A stretch of DNA of 64,000 nt, from positions 62,001-126,000 of the forward strand of contig JAOYTL010000006.1 of assembly GCA_025846845.1 (NCBI GenBank), in the 5' to 3' direction. The notes below the pieces were generated by a model. The model did no database searches. It was not told the DNA's origin and saw only the letters and a list, made by a program, of their open reading frames with translations. The position numbers and the translations under genes were made by a program. Below, in pieces: positions 6,800 through 15,348 of the stretch (positions are counted from its first letter, which is position 1; each line of letters begins with the position of its first letter). This DNA comes from Alloboseaceae bacterium BT-24-1. GTDB lineage: Bacteria > Pseudomonadota > Alphaproteobacteria > Rhizobiales > Beijerinckiaceae.

Positions 6800-7012
6800 C
6801 GTGGAGAGCCATGACAGCCCTGAAGATTGACACACCATTGCGCCGCGCGCGCATTGATGCGAGCTTCACCGCCGCGAAGAATGTCCGCTGGCGATATCAG
6901 CTAAAGTCTGCAAGGCCAGAGCGCGAGCAGCAGCCTCATCTTCTAAGACATGGCCGCCCAGATCGACGCGGTCTGACTCGCCATTGAAAATGTCGAAGAA
7001 GTAGCGCGGCAT
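6800..7012 (-). pseudogene. DUF6894 remnant (third copy, frameshifted)
   Basis: Starts MPRYFFDIFNGESDRVDLGG and continues HVLEDEAAARALALQTLADI, the classic DUF6894 N-terminus, closer to typical family members than the other two copies. About 42 codons in, one extra base shifts the frame (stop after SGHSSRR). Reading on in the next frame gives DILRGGEARINARAA and then loses similarity. The C-terminal strands are gone, so it is not functional. Confidence 0.6.
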
Positions 7013-7016
7013 AGGC

Positions 7017-7247
7017 TTACAGAACTGGTTTCTTTCGCCTCTTCGGCACCGGCACCGGCACCGCCGCCGCTTGTCGTTCGGCCGCCTCTTTCTCCAGACG
7101 CTGTTGCCTCTGCCTGGCCATGTTCACATCGCGTTGATGAGCGATGCTGTCGAACTCAGAGGTGATCCGGTTCCGCGCGAGGGACTGGGTCTGGGTCTTC
7201 ATAAAATTGTTCTCGGCAGTGATGCGCTGCGTCGATTGCTTAGACAT
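7017..7247 (-). CDS. Small charged protein, unknown function
   Basis: A 76-residue protein. The middle (QRDVNMARQRQQRLEKEAAE) is a likely helix or coiled coil. The end is a proline-valine run followed by a basic tail (PVPVPKRRKKPVL) that could bind nucleic acid. The ATG at 7247 has TAGGA upstream. The gene follows the cold-shock gene but is separated from it by a strong terminator. No family was recognised. Confidence 0.6.
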   Translation of the reverse strand: MSKQSTQRITAENNFMKTQTQSLARNRITSEFDSIAHQRDVNMARQRQQRLEKEAAERQAAAVPVPVPKRRKKPVL

Positions 7248-7285
7248 TCCTAATTCCGATCGAAAGCGGCTTGCGCCCAGGACAT

Positions 7286-7313
7286 AAAAAAAGGCCAAGC
7301 ATTGAGCTTGGCC
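7286..7313 (-). terminator. Intrinsic terminator of the cold-shock gene
   Basis: Stem GGCCAAGC (7293-7300) with GCTTGGCC (7306-7313), then on the minus strand seven T residues (7292-7286). Textbook form. Confidence 0.9.
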
Positions 7314-7375
7314 TCCCGGGAACTGTTGTCGACAATGCCAGTACATCCGTGGTCATCATCGACGAAACAGTTCGA

Positions 7376-7585
7376 TTACGCCGTCTGAAGCTGCTCGGCG
7401 GCCATCTTGCCGGACTTGTTGTCCCGGGCGACCTCGAAGCCAAGCTTCTGGCCCTCCTGCAGATCGCGCATACCAGCACGCTCGACTGCCGAGATGTGAA
7501 CGAAGACATCCTGGCTGCCATCATCAGGCTGAATGAAGCCGAAACCCTTGGTGGAATTAAACCATTTCACTGTGCCGGTGGCCAT
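7376..7585 (-). CDS. Cold-shock protein (CspA family)
   Basis: A 69-residue single cold-shock domain, a five-stranded OB-fold RNA/DNA chaperone. Both RNP motifs are present: KGFGFI (RNP1) and VFVHIS (RNP2), after the usual start MATGTVKWFNSTK. The ATG at 7585 has GGAGGG upstream. The upstream 7586-7832 is AT-rich compared with the window and free of genes, as expected for a long structured cold-shock leader. The terminator at 7286-7313 makes it monocistronic. Confidence 0.97.
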   Translation of the reverse strand: MATGTVKWFNSTKGFGFIQPDDGSQDVFVHISAVERAGMRDLQEGQKLGFEVARDNKSGKMAAEQLQTA

Positions 7586-7832
7586 GAAAAACCCTCCTTT
7601 TGGCAAGACCTGTCGTTCGCCGAACAGAGTGCGCGGCGAATTCAGAACGATTTCGAAAGGGGGAGATTATCAGAACCGCGCCAAAGCGCGAAAATAACAA
7701 AGACCGACCAACAAATATCGATGGGCAGAAACATAACTGCATATATTAATATTGTCAATCGTCGCCGGATAAATTGCTTTTGCGACGAAAAAACATCAAA
7801 TTCGATGAATAACTACAGTTTTTGTCGTTAGT
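7586..7832 (-). other. AT-rich leader/promoter region of cold-shock gene
   Basis: About 250 bases with no gene and a clearly lower GC content than the surroundings (for example ATATATTAATATTG). Probably the promoter and long 5' leader typical of cold-inducible csp genes. No specific element could be assigned by eye. Confidence 0.4.
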
Positions 7833-7853
7833 GATCCGCTGGAAAGGCGGATC
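7833..7853 (-). terminator. Hairpin after sensor kinase gene
   Basis: Arms GATCCGC (7833-7839) and GCGGATC (7847-7853) directly after the kinase stop. No T-run, so termination strength is uncertain. Confidence 0.4.
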
Positions 7854-7854
7854 G

Positions 7855-8919
7855 TCAGACCGGCTCGCTCACGGCTTCGGGCACAGGCTGCCCTCTCGAA
7901 TCAAGCTCGGCAACATGGGACAATGTGATGACGGTCCCCGGCTTGGCCCTGGTCACAGTGATCTCGGCACCCAGCTGCCCCGCGAGTGCCTTGACGATGC
8001 TCGTTCCCAGACCAGCCTTGGCGTCCTCGGCCGCCTTCGGTATTCCAACTCCGTCGTCTGCAACGATGAGAGACCAATTTGGGCCTGTCGCGCTGTAGCT
8101 CACGGTGATCCGCCCGCCTCGTTTACCGGGATAGGCGTGCTTCAGCGCGTTGATGACCAGTTCGGTGACGATAAGCCCGATGCTGATGGATTGGTCGGCT
8201 TCCACAACGCTCTCATCCACATCGACATCCAGAATGAGGGCATCACGGTCATGGATCATCGACGCTCCGATGCTCCCGCATAAATTGGTGAGATAGGGCT
8301 TCAGTTTGACGTCGCCGATCTGCGAGGTGGCGAGCTGTTGTTGAAGGGCTGCTACCGACATCACCCGGTGATGCGCATCCTGCAAATGGCCGCGCGTTTC
8401 ATCTGACTGGACCTTGCGGGCGCTCTGCATCAGGACGCTTGCAATGATCTGGAGGCTGTTGGCGACGCGGTGCTGGAGTTCCTGAAGCAGGATCGCCTTC
8501 TCACGCAGAAGCTCGTCCTTCTGTTTCTCGCTGCGCCGGGCATCAGTAACATCGAGCACCGACAGAAGGATCCGGATTTCGGCGCCGTTCTGGTACTCGA
8601 GCTTGTGCGCGTTGATGATCAGGCGGCGCTGGCTGCTATCGATCCGCTGCAGGTTCATTTCATAGGCTTCGACTTCCGCGAAGCCCGAGGCCGTGGCCTT
8701 GAGGAGGGAACCGAGCTGAGGGATGTCCCATTCGCCAGCACCGATTTCGGTCATTTTCTGTCCGATGACGGCGGCTGGATCGAGCAAGAAGGCGCGGCAA
8801 AAGGATCGGCTCGCCACGACGATTTCCAGCCTGTCGTTGAGCAGGAGGAGCGGCGCATCGGATGACGAGATCACAGCGAGGGCCAGATCTGACTGAGACG
8901 ATAAGATGGGATCGGCCAT
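7855..8919 (-). CDS. PAS-domain sensor histidine kinase (HisKA_2 type)
   Basis: A 354-residue soluble kinase. Residues ~15-125 form a PAS fold (LLLLNDRLEIVVASRSFCRA). The phosphoacceptor is in LLQELQHRVANSLQIIASVL (His about 150), the HisKA_2 dimerisation helix. The ATPase domain shows TELVINALKHAYPG (N box), VADDGVGIP and GLGTSIVKALAGQLG (G boxes). No membrane segment, so it senses a cytoplasmic signal. It is divergent from a single-domain response regulator 450 bases away, a likely partner. Kinases of this group often feed the alphaproteobacterial general stress response; that link is an inference. Confidence 0.9.
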   Translation of the reverse strand: MADPILSSQSDLALAVISSSDAPLLLLNDRLEIVVASRSFCRAFLLDPAAVIGQKMTEIGAGEWDIPQLGSLLKATASGFAEVEAYEMNLQRIDSSQRRLIINAHKLEYQNGAEIRILLSVLDVTDARRSEKQKDELLREKAILLQELQHRVANSLQIIASVLMQSARKVQSDETRGHLQDAHHRVMSVAALQQQLATSQIGDVKLKPYLTNLCGSIGASMIHDRDALILDVDVDESVVEADQSISIGLIVTELVINALKHAYPGKRGGRITVSYSATGPNWSLIVADDGVGIPKAAEDAKAGLGTSIVKALAGQLGAEITVTRAKPGTVITLSHVAELDSRGQPVPEAVSEPV

Positions 8920-9365
8920 GACAGACCTTTCAGGCTCTGTCGGCAGCTCTCGGAGCGAAAGCGGGTCCACGAACTTTTCGTGGCTATAGCATAGCCCGAG
9001 CGGGCTCACATGCTCCTCTTGAACAAGCTGTAGCACGGGTACCAATCCCTATGGGAATTATTCGCCTCGAAATGGGCGGCGCTGTCCGTTTGAGAATCTG
9101 CGGAACCCTCGCCAGGCTGTGATAGGAGACACAGCTTTGGCTCCCGCCAACAGACGATTGCCAGTGGTGGCTCGATCTCAATGGCCTCTGCTGCAACGAT
9201 CGCTCAACGCCTGCATGGAATCGACTAACGCTCTGACGGTCGAATTGTTTTAATCGTTTCGCTGGCGGACTAACGAACTGGTGACGCAATATGGATAATC
9301 TTTTCAATTCGACGCAACAACGATGGCTGACGTCAGTTAGGTCGGCTCACAGCAGCGAGCTCGCC
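8920..9365. other. Divergent kinase/regulator intergenic region
   Basis: About 445 bases between divergent genes, expected to hold both promoters. No consensus sigma site was found. An in-frame ATG at 9291 could extend the response regulator but has no ribosome site. Confidence 0.4.
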
Positions 9366-9749
9366 ATGACACAGACCGTCGTGCTTGTCGTCGAAGACGA
9401 GCCCATTATCCGCATGGACACGGTCGCAGTGATCGAGGACGCCGGCTACGCTGTAATCGAAGCGGCGAACGCCGACGATGCCATTATCTTTCTGGAGACA
9501 CGGGCTGATATCCGCGTCGTATTCTCCGATATTGAAATGCCTGGGTCGATGGATGGCTTGAAGTTGCTCCATGCCATCCGTGAGCGCTGGCCTCCCATCG
9601 TCCTCATCCTTGCGTCGGGTCGCGTATCTCCGTCACGCGACGAAATGCCATCCGACACAGTTTTCTTGCGGAAACCGTATTCCGAGGCCTCATTGCTTGG
9701 TGCGATTCGAAGGGCCAACGCCGTTGCGAACGAGGCGCCAATCTGTTGA
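9366..9749 (+). CDS. Single-domain response regulator
   Basis: A 127-residue receiver domain without an output domain. VLVVEDEPIIRMDT gives the acidic pair, SDIEMPGSMDGLKLL the phosphoacceptor Asp (about residue 52), LILASGR the Thr/Ser position, and FLRKPY the conserved Lys-Pro. The start at 9366 matches the usual MTxTVVLVVEDE opening. It probably works in a phosphorelay with the divergent HisKA_2 kinase. Confidence 0.9.
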   Translation: MTQTVVLVVEDEPIIRMDTVAVIEDAGYAVIEAANADDAIIFLETRADIRVVFSDIEMPGSMDGLKLLHAIRERWPPIVLILASGRVSPSRDEMPSDTVFLRKPYSEASLLGAIRRANAVANEAPIC

Positions 9750-9859
9750 ATGGGCTTTGAATTTGCGGGGGAAGGACAGCTAGAGTCCGACCCCTGCGGC
9801 TCTGATAGCGACAGCCAGCACCAAATCCATCCTTGATGGATCGCGAACGCGCTTTCCTC

Positions 9860-10075
9860 CTAGTTCGAGTCAAATGAGCCCGAGCCATCGGGCTGAATCT
9901 GGTATCCCGCCCCCTCCAATCCTTGCCTCAGCAAGGCACGCACAGCCGCTGACCTGCTCGGCATGCGACGCGAAAACCGAAAGTCGTCCACGGCCGCTAA
10001 CTCGACGGCGTCCAGCATCACCTGGAGGCGTTCGCCGCGCGCCAGAGGATTGCCCTTTTTCGAGACTTCTGTCAT
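9860..10075 (-). CDS. Small ribbon-helix-helix-like protein
   Basis: A 71-residue protein. Residues 17-55 (ERLQVMLDAVELAAVDDFRF ... PSRSAAVRALLRQGL) have the strand-helix-helix pattern of CopG-like DNA-binding proteins, where the beginning strand would contact DNA. The C-terminus is flexible. The ATG at 10075 follows a GAGGAG. It stands alone, with no toxin partner visible beside it, so it is more likely a regulator than an antitoxin. Confidence 0.7.
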   Translation of the reverse strand: MTEVSKKGNPLARGERLQVMLDAVELAAVDDFRFSRRMPSRSAAVRALLRQGLEGAGYQIQPDGSGSFDSN

Positions 10076-10390
10076 CGGCTCCTCATCTCACTCATTTGCG
10101 TCATTTTACACAATACCTCGGTCGCCTCATTTGTTCCGAATGACGCGTCGCAGCACACGGAGGCATATGCCATCTGCGAGCGGGTTGGGCTGATCCCTCA
10201 GTCCGATTTCTCTGGGGTTTCAAGGCAAATCGGCATACGTTTAGGCAGCTTCCGGCCTCCGGAAGTCCGCATGCAGGTTACTGCATCGGGAACAGGGTCG
10301 GCATTTTGGCCGCCGCCGTTCATCAAGGCTCCGATACTAACTGCCGGCCCCCGCGCATCGGGCAAAGGATGCGCCGTGAAGGTCAAGTTA
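10076..10390. other. Gene-free stretch
   Basis: No supported gene, terminator or consensus promoter was found. Probably upstream regulatory DNA of the ribbon-helix-helix gene. Confidence 0.4.
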
Positions 10391-10630
10391 ATGACCGGTT
10401 TCGGAACAATCGAGTTCCCTTGCGGAGCCCGTCACACGCTTCAATACGCCCTAAGCGACCGCAATTCCGATGGTGCAATCCACGGCATGTTGTTGGCTGA
10501 CCTGATGGCGCTTCACCCTGAACCCATCGCTCAGCAACTGCGTCTCACATGTGCCGACGGCGCGACGCTGCGGCTGCTGATAACCCACCGAACCACCAGG
10601 GGTTCGACATTTATTGCCGCGGCCGTTTGA
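10391..10630 (+). CDS. Hypothetical protein
   Basis: A 79-residue protein starting MTGFGTIEFPCGARHTLQYA and ending in a positively charged beta-rich segment (LRLTCADGATLRLLITHRTT). The ATG at 10391 has AAGG eight bases upstream. A GTG 15 bases earlier is a possible alternative. No family was recognised. Confidence 0.45.
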   Translation: MTGFGTIEFPCGARHTLQYALSDRNSDGAIHGMLLADLMALHPEPIAQQLRLTCADGATLRLLITHRTTRGSTFIAAAV

Positions 10631-10843
10631 TCAGGCGGCAATAGGCAAGGCAGTCGGAAGCCACGTCGGCGTCTTTGCTCCGCAGCAAGACGCAAGGGCG
10701 GAGAAGGGCACATAGTGCCCTGAACTGCTCCTTGAACTCCTCCGGGATTTCCCATGCCGCGCCAGGACAGCGATGGCGCTGACCTCGCGGTTTCGTTAGC
10801 TGCGATAACGTGCATCACGACCTCGGCGGATCAGTCGTCACGC

Positions 10844-11197
10844 TCATCGGCCGGCTGGAGGATCGATCTCATCTTCTGGCTCGTGGAGCATTTCATGGAT
10901 CAACTCCGCCGCCTTCTCCGTCGAGATTGTCCTGACACCGGAGCTTGCAAGGCGATCGAACATTTTTGCGACCGCCGCGATAGCGTCGTGCTCGGCCAAA
11001 GAAAAGGCTAAAGTGGCCTGAGCGAGAGCTTTATCTCGATTGACCATAACAATTGGGGTTGGCGACGAATGTAGCGTCGTCGTGAACCCGTCGATGAGTT
11101 CTCGAGCCCGTTCTTCGGGCGTGTACCCCGATGGGGAACTGCTTTGTGTCACGTTGACGCAACCCAATGACCGATCGGGCTGCTGTTCAATGTCCAT
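10844..11197 (-). CDS. Hypothetical protein
   Basis: A 117-residue soluble, helix-rich protein (PEERARELIDGFTTTLHSSP, ATLAFSLAEHDAIAAVAKMF, EKAAELIHEMLHEPEDE) with an acidic end. The start is uncertain: the ATG at 11197 lacks a strong ribosome site and an in-frame start exists up to 11290. No family was recognised. Confidence 0.5.
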   Translation of the reverse strand: MDIEQQPDRSLGCVNVTQSSSPSGYTPEERARELIDGFTTTLHSSPTPIVMVNRDKALAQATLAFSLAEHDAIAAVAKMFDRLASSGVRTISTEKAAELIHEMLHEPEDEIDPPAGR

Positions 11198-11446
11198 GCC
11201 AATGGCAGCGACGGGCTTACAGTGGCGGTTGTGAACTGCATCGCAACTGATGGCGGTGGTAGCGCTCGGACTCAAGGCGCCCGAGACCATAGGAATCCAT
11301 CGGCACCCACGCCGCCCTTTAATCGGCGTGTCGCTCGTCGCTCGCGGATGGTCCGCCGCAGCTGCTTGCCCTTGAGCTCAACAAGCAGAACAAGCTACGC
11401 CCTTCTCGCTGGGGCACGGGACAAATTGGCCACGATTTTGGCGGTG

Positions 11447-13177
11447 CTAGCTGGCGACGCGAGCTACCATCACATCGTTCTGTGGCGGGAGCCTCTGGGC
11501 GAACCGCTGCAGGAGTCCTGTCACGACCGCATATGGCACGGCTCTCGAAAACAAATAGCCTTGGCCGAGCCTGCATCCGATGTCTGTCAAGAGGCCTGCC
11601 TGGCGTTCATTCTCGATGCCTTCCGCGATGACGCGAATGTCGAGCTTGCGGGCGATGTCGACGAGACCCTCGACAATCGTCAAGCTTGGATCCCCATGGC
11701 TTAAACGATCAACGAACGACTTATCGATTTTGATAATATCGACCGGAACGGTGAGCAGATGGGTGAGTGAAGCGTATCCGGTCCCAAAATCATCAAGCGC
11801 CACGCGCAGCCCATTTTCTCGCAGGGCTTTGATCTCACGGGCAACGACTGGATCGCGCTGGCCGAGATAGACAGACTCCGTAACTTCCAGAATGATGTGC
11901 TTCAAGGGGACATTCTGCCGGCCGAAGGCGGACTCAAGGCGGGAATAAAGCGTGCCGCTATGAAAATCGGCGGAGGCGATGTTGATACCCACATGCTGTA
12001 GCGGAATACCCTGCTCCAGCCACGAACGGACATCGGACGCGACAGCGGCCAACATGCGTTCGGTTAAGTTTGAAGCGACGCTCACGTCAGACGTCGCCTG
12101 ATGAAAAATGGCCGCCGCGACGATCTCGCCATCGGGCTTTCGAAGTCGGCAGAGAGCCTCCAGGCCTACGATCGATCTTGTGTCGAGCCGAACGATGGGC
12201 TGGTAGTGCGCTTCTATCCTTCCCTCGCGGAGAGCCATATCAACGTTCCGGATCGCCTCTATCCTGGTTTTGATGGCGCTGCCCATTCCCGGCCAATACA
12301 GAACGAACCCGCCGCGCCCGGTTTCCTTGGCATGGTATAATGCGAGGTCTGCGTGCTCGCGCACAGTGGTGGCGTCACCGTCTTCTATTGCCAGCACTGC
12401 GCCACCGATCGTGGCGCGCGGCAGAATCATGTGCCCACCACAATCAGCAGGTGCGGCCAGCGCTTGAAAAATTCGCCCAGCCGTTCCCTCGATATCAGCG
12501 AGCGCATCTGCTCCCTGGAGTATCACGGCAAACTCGTCGCCACCCATGCGATACACCCGATCCGGCATTACGCCGTCGCTCACGCGGGCCGCTACGGTCT
12601 GCAACAGAGCATCCCCTGCAGCATGACCAAAAGTGTCGTTGATTGTCTTCATATTATCGAGGTCGATAAGCAGCAGCGCCCAAACGCCTGCTTCAGCGCA
12701 AGATAGTCGGGCTAGTGAAACGTCGAAACTTGCCCTGTTCGGCAGGTCGGTCAAGGCATCAACAAAAGCCCGGCGCTCGCGCTCGGTCACGCGTTGGTCG
12801 CGCTCTAAGGCAATGGCGCATAGGGCCGTACAAGACGCGACAATCTCTTTTTCGCGGGCGGTCGGATTGCGCGCCTCTTGAAAATAGAAGGCGAAGGTGC
12901 CGAGTACGACTCCCTTCGCGTCAAATATCGGACTCGACCAACATGCTCTTAATCCAAGGGCCAACGCTGGCTGCCTGAAATCAGTCCAGCGCGGATCCGT
13001 TGCGATATCAGCTGATGATACATCGGTTCCAAAATAGGCAGCGGAGCCGCACGAGCCGACCTGCGGACCTATCATGAGTCCATCGAGGCCCGCAGAATAG
13101 TCATCCGGGAATGTTGGTCCTGCGAGCGGATGTAGCAATCCCCCGCTATCTACCCGAAGAACGGAAACACCAAACAC
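11447..13177 (-). CDS. GAF-GGDEF-EAL cyclic-di-GMP protein, probable N-terminal frameshift
   Basis: A 576-residue cytoplasmic signalling protein. A GAF domain (to ~125) precedes a GGDEF domain with intact RMGGDEF (212-216) and an EAL domain with GLEAL (338-342), EVTES, DDFGTGYASL and KIDKSF. Both the cyclase and phosphodiesterase sites look complete. No RxxD inhibitory site precedes GGDEF. The annotated GTG start is probably false: in another frame from about 13280 the missing GAF start can be read (LQNSILEMIAKGESLECTTD, then RLCREIELLLPG) and joins after a one-base slip near 13178. Either a sequencing error or a recent mutation. Confidence 0.88.
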   Translation of the reverse strand: MFGVSVLRVDSGGLLHPLAGPTFPDDYSAGLDGLMIGPQVGSCGSAAYFGTDVSSADIATDPRWTDFRQPALALGLRACWSSPIFDAKGVVLGTFAFYFQEARNPTAREKEIVASCTALCAIALERDQRVTERERRAFVDALTDLPNRASFDVSLARLSCAEAGVWALLLIDLDNMKTINDTFGHAAGDALLQTVAARVSDGVMPDRVYRMGGDEFAVILQGADALADIEGTAGRIFQALAAPADCGGHMILPRATIGGAVLAIEDGDATTVREHADLALYHAKETGRGGFVLYWPGMGSAIKTRIEAIRNVDMALREGRIEAHYQPIVRLDTRSIVGLEALCRLRKPDGEIVAAAIFHQATSDVSVASNLTERMLAAVASDVRSWLEQGIPLQHVGINIASADFHSGTLYSRLESAFGRQNVPLKHIILEVTESVYLGQRDPVVAREIKALRENGLRVALDDFGTGYASLTHLLTVPVDIIKIDKSFVDRLSHGDPSLTIVEGLVDIARKLDIRVIAEGIENERQAGLLTDIGCRLGQGYLFSRAVPYAVVTGLLQRFAQRLPPQNDVMVARVAS

Positions 13178-13280
13178 CCGGCAGAAGCAGCTCTATTTCA
13201 CGACAAAGGCGATCAGTCGTGCACTCCAGGGATTCGCCCTTGGCGATCATCTCAAGGATACTATTTTGAAGCTGTAGCAC

Positions 13281-13713
13281 GCCACCCGACTATCTGAAGT
13301 AGTAACCCCCGCCTTGTTATGCGCCCTTTTCGGTAAATCGTCAGTGACGAGGCATGCTTTCCACCATCCTATCAATAAAGCACGAGTTTTAAGGATCTCG
13401 CGCCAGATTGCTTCAGCAGCCACTCGCAAGCGCGCGACATGCGTGACCCGTCTTCGATTCCTATGGGATCGGAATCCGAATGCACCCCGTGCCCAAGACG
13501 AAACCAGCTCGAGCAAATGGTCAACCATCAACGCCACGATCGAAAGGCATTCACTGAAGGCTGAGGGTGCAAGTTTAAATCTGCGCGAAAGGGTATCTCA
13601 CGTAATGCGAGTGATTTACCTGGATTTGAAGCTGTATAAGTGGTGATCGCCGTTGCTTCGGGTGGCAACGAGCACTTAGAAAAGACGGTGTCTGTACTAA
13701 CGTTGGAAGCATA
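13281..13713. other. Gene-poor stretch with a decayed paralogue of the 15348 gene
   Basis: On the minus strand from an ATG at 13440 the DNA resembles the beginning of the gene at 15097-15348 (ATGTCG..., then CTGAAGCAATCTGGCGCGAG against CTGAAGCGATCTATCGTGAG), including about 25 bases before the ATG. A one-base deletion breaks it. Otherwise nothing was recognised. Confidence 0.35.
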
Positions 13714-14148
13714 ATGTCCAAAGATTCAACGGAACTACTCGAATTGTCTGCAATGGTCGTCGCGGCCTTCGTTCGCCATAACCGCCTTCCCTAGGCCGAT
13801 CTTGCCGGTCTCATTGAACAGGCTTACGCGGCGCTAGGCCGTCTCGGCCAGGAGCCGGCAGCCGCACCGGCCGAAAAACCTGTTCCGGCGGTCCCGATCA
13901 AGAAATCTGTGACACCTGACGCCATCTACAGCCTCGAAGACGGCAAGCCGTTCAAATCGCTGAAGCGGCATCTGCGCTCGGCCTACGACATGTCGCCGGA
14001 CGAATACCGCGCCAAATGGGACCTGCCGGCCGATTATCCGATGGTCGCTCCGAACTATGCCGAGGCGCGCTCGCAGATGGCCAAGAGTCTGGGCCTCGGT
14101 CGCAAGAAGGGGCAGAGCGCCCCAAAAGGGCGGAACCAGCGGAAATGA
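13714..14148 (+). pseudogene. MucR/Ros-family regulator with in-frame stop and lost zinc ligands
   Basis: A 144-codon gene for a MucR/Ros-type regulator. Residues 1-50 contain the usual N-terminal helices and residues about 70-125 the Ros/MucR DNA-binding domain (YSLEDGKPFKSLKRHLRSAY, then DEYRAKWDLPADYPMVAPNY). Codon 27 is TAG (13792-13794) within NRLP*ADLAGLIE. Two of the four zinc-ligand positions are also changed: the family Cys of CLEDGK is Ser, and the second His after RHLR is Ala. A GTG at 13909 could restart translation and produce the DNA-binding domain alone (79 residues). Zinc-less Ros homologues are known in rhizobia, so the ligand loss alone would not inactivate it. Confidence 0.75.
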
Positions 14149-14205
14149 TCGCAGCTCCAGCTCGCGTTCGAGCCTCTGCTTCAGTGCGGGCTGATTGTTT
14201 TTTAC

Positions 14206-14448
14206 CTAGCTGACATCGCGCCAGTTCTCGCGGATTCTCCGCTTTGCCTCCTCAAGGTCGTGACAACGGCCGAACTCGGCTACGGACCGGCGTCTGCCCT
14301 TTGACATCACCCAGTGCCATCGCGGTGAGCCGTCAGGAGCATACTTGTCGTGCGTGATGACGGCGATTTTATCACCCCCTTCGTCTTCGACATGGAAGAG
14401 ATGGTCGATGTCCGGCCACGTCCGCCGGACCCAAATTCGCGCCGCCAT
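14206..14448 (-). CDS. Hypothetical protein
   Basis: An 80-residue basic protein (MAARIWVRRTWPDIDHLFHV ... DDYAPDG-like loop, then SRWHW-type aromatic segment and EEAKRRIRENWRDVS). The ATG at 14448 is preceded by GGAG at eight bases, better than the ATG at 14469. Secondary structure looks like strands followed by a helix. No family was recognised. Confidence 0.55.
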   Translation of the reverse strand: MAARIWVRRTWPDIDHLFHVEDEGGDKIAVITHDKYAPDGSPRWHWVMSKGRRRSVAEFGRCHDLEEAKRRIRENWRDVS

Positions 14449-14762
14449 TGCTCGACTCCGCCAAAACATTGTTCTTAGTTTGTTCTCGATTGCGAAATCA
14501 AGGTATATCTGGCCACGAGCCGCGCGCCCTCTGGAAGCGGATAAGCGTGATTAGGTAGCCGGAGCGAGCGTTGATCCTGAGTTAGAGCCACCAGAAGATA
14601 ATTGCGATTGCGTCGCGAAAATTGAGCGAGAAGACGCGATCTGAGATGCGGCAGCTGATCGAGATTGGCATGTTGTGTGCTCCTTGCGCCGGCACGATTA
14701 TGCAGCTGCCAAAGGGGGCGAGGATTGATTGCCGATCTATCTCTATCCTCAAGGAGGTGCCG

Positions 14763-15059
14763 ATGACCGATGCGCGCCCGCATCATGTTGTGGTGGAAAT
14801 CGACCGGGACCGGTTCAGGACGAAGCTGCGCGAGATCGAGGCTTGGCTTGCCGAATGGGAAGTGGATGCCGAGGTCGGTTCCGTCCTCGGCGAGATGGCC
14901 GAGCTTCGAGTGAGGTTCGCTGACACGCGTGCCGCATATGCTTTCCAGCGCTGCCATGGTGGCAGAGCTGTACGGGCAGATGAGATTGCAGCCGCCAAGA
15001 TTACCGATGCCACTGACGAGGACCTGTACGATCAGCTCGCGCGCGATTACCCTGATTGA
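14763..15059 (+). CDS. Hypothetical protein
   Basis: A 98-residue protein (MTDARPHHVVVEIDRDRFRT ... FADTRAAYAFQRCHGGRAVR). The ATG at 14763 has a very strong AAGGAGG seven bases upstream, so the long upstream extension is not used. The pattern of strand, long helix, then strands is compatible with a small alpha/beta fold. No family was recognised. Confidence 0.65.
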   Translation: MTDARPHHVVVEIDRDRFRTKLREIEAWLAEWEVDAEVGSVLGEMAELRVRFADTRAAYAFQRCHGGRAVRADEIAAAKITDATDEDLYDQLARDYPD

Positions 15060-15096
15060 GAAATCGGCACCGCCATGTCAGCAGATGGGATGCGAA

Positions 15097-15348
15097 CTAG
15101 GCCCGATCCGCGACACGCCGGAAATCACGCTCCGAGCCCGCCGAGCCATCAGTGATGACCGTCTCAAGGTTGTCTGCGAGGACGCAAAATCGCCTCGTGA
15201 GAGACGCCGCGATTTTCAGAAGATCAAGCTGGCCGTCGATCAACACTGATTGAAGGTCTCGATTGTCGAAGTCGCCGCCGCGGTCCGGAAGCTGCTTCTC
15301 AATCTCACGATAGATCGCTTCAGCCAGCCGTTCGCATTCGCACGACAT
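15097..15348 (-). CDS. Hypothetical protein
   Basis: An 83-residue protein starting MSCECERLAEAIYREIEKQL, helical throughout, with cysteines near the N-terminus and a second helical region (QLDLLKIAASLTRRFCVLAD). A decayed relative lies near 13440 on the same strand. No family was recognised. Confidence 0.5.
   Translation of the reverse strand: MSCECERLAEAIYREIEKQLPDRGGDFDNRDLQSVLIDGQLDLLKIAASLTRRFCVLADNLETVITDGSAGSERDFRRVADRA

Noticed and set aside
13247..13537. 96-codon minus-strand frame
   Set aside because: Overlaps the 5' end of the GGDEF-EAL gene; its part around 13440 is better explained as a frameshifted relative of the 15348 gene.
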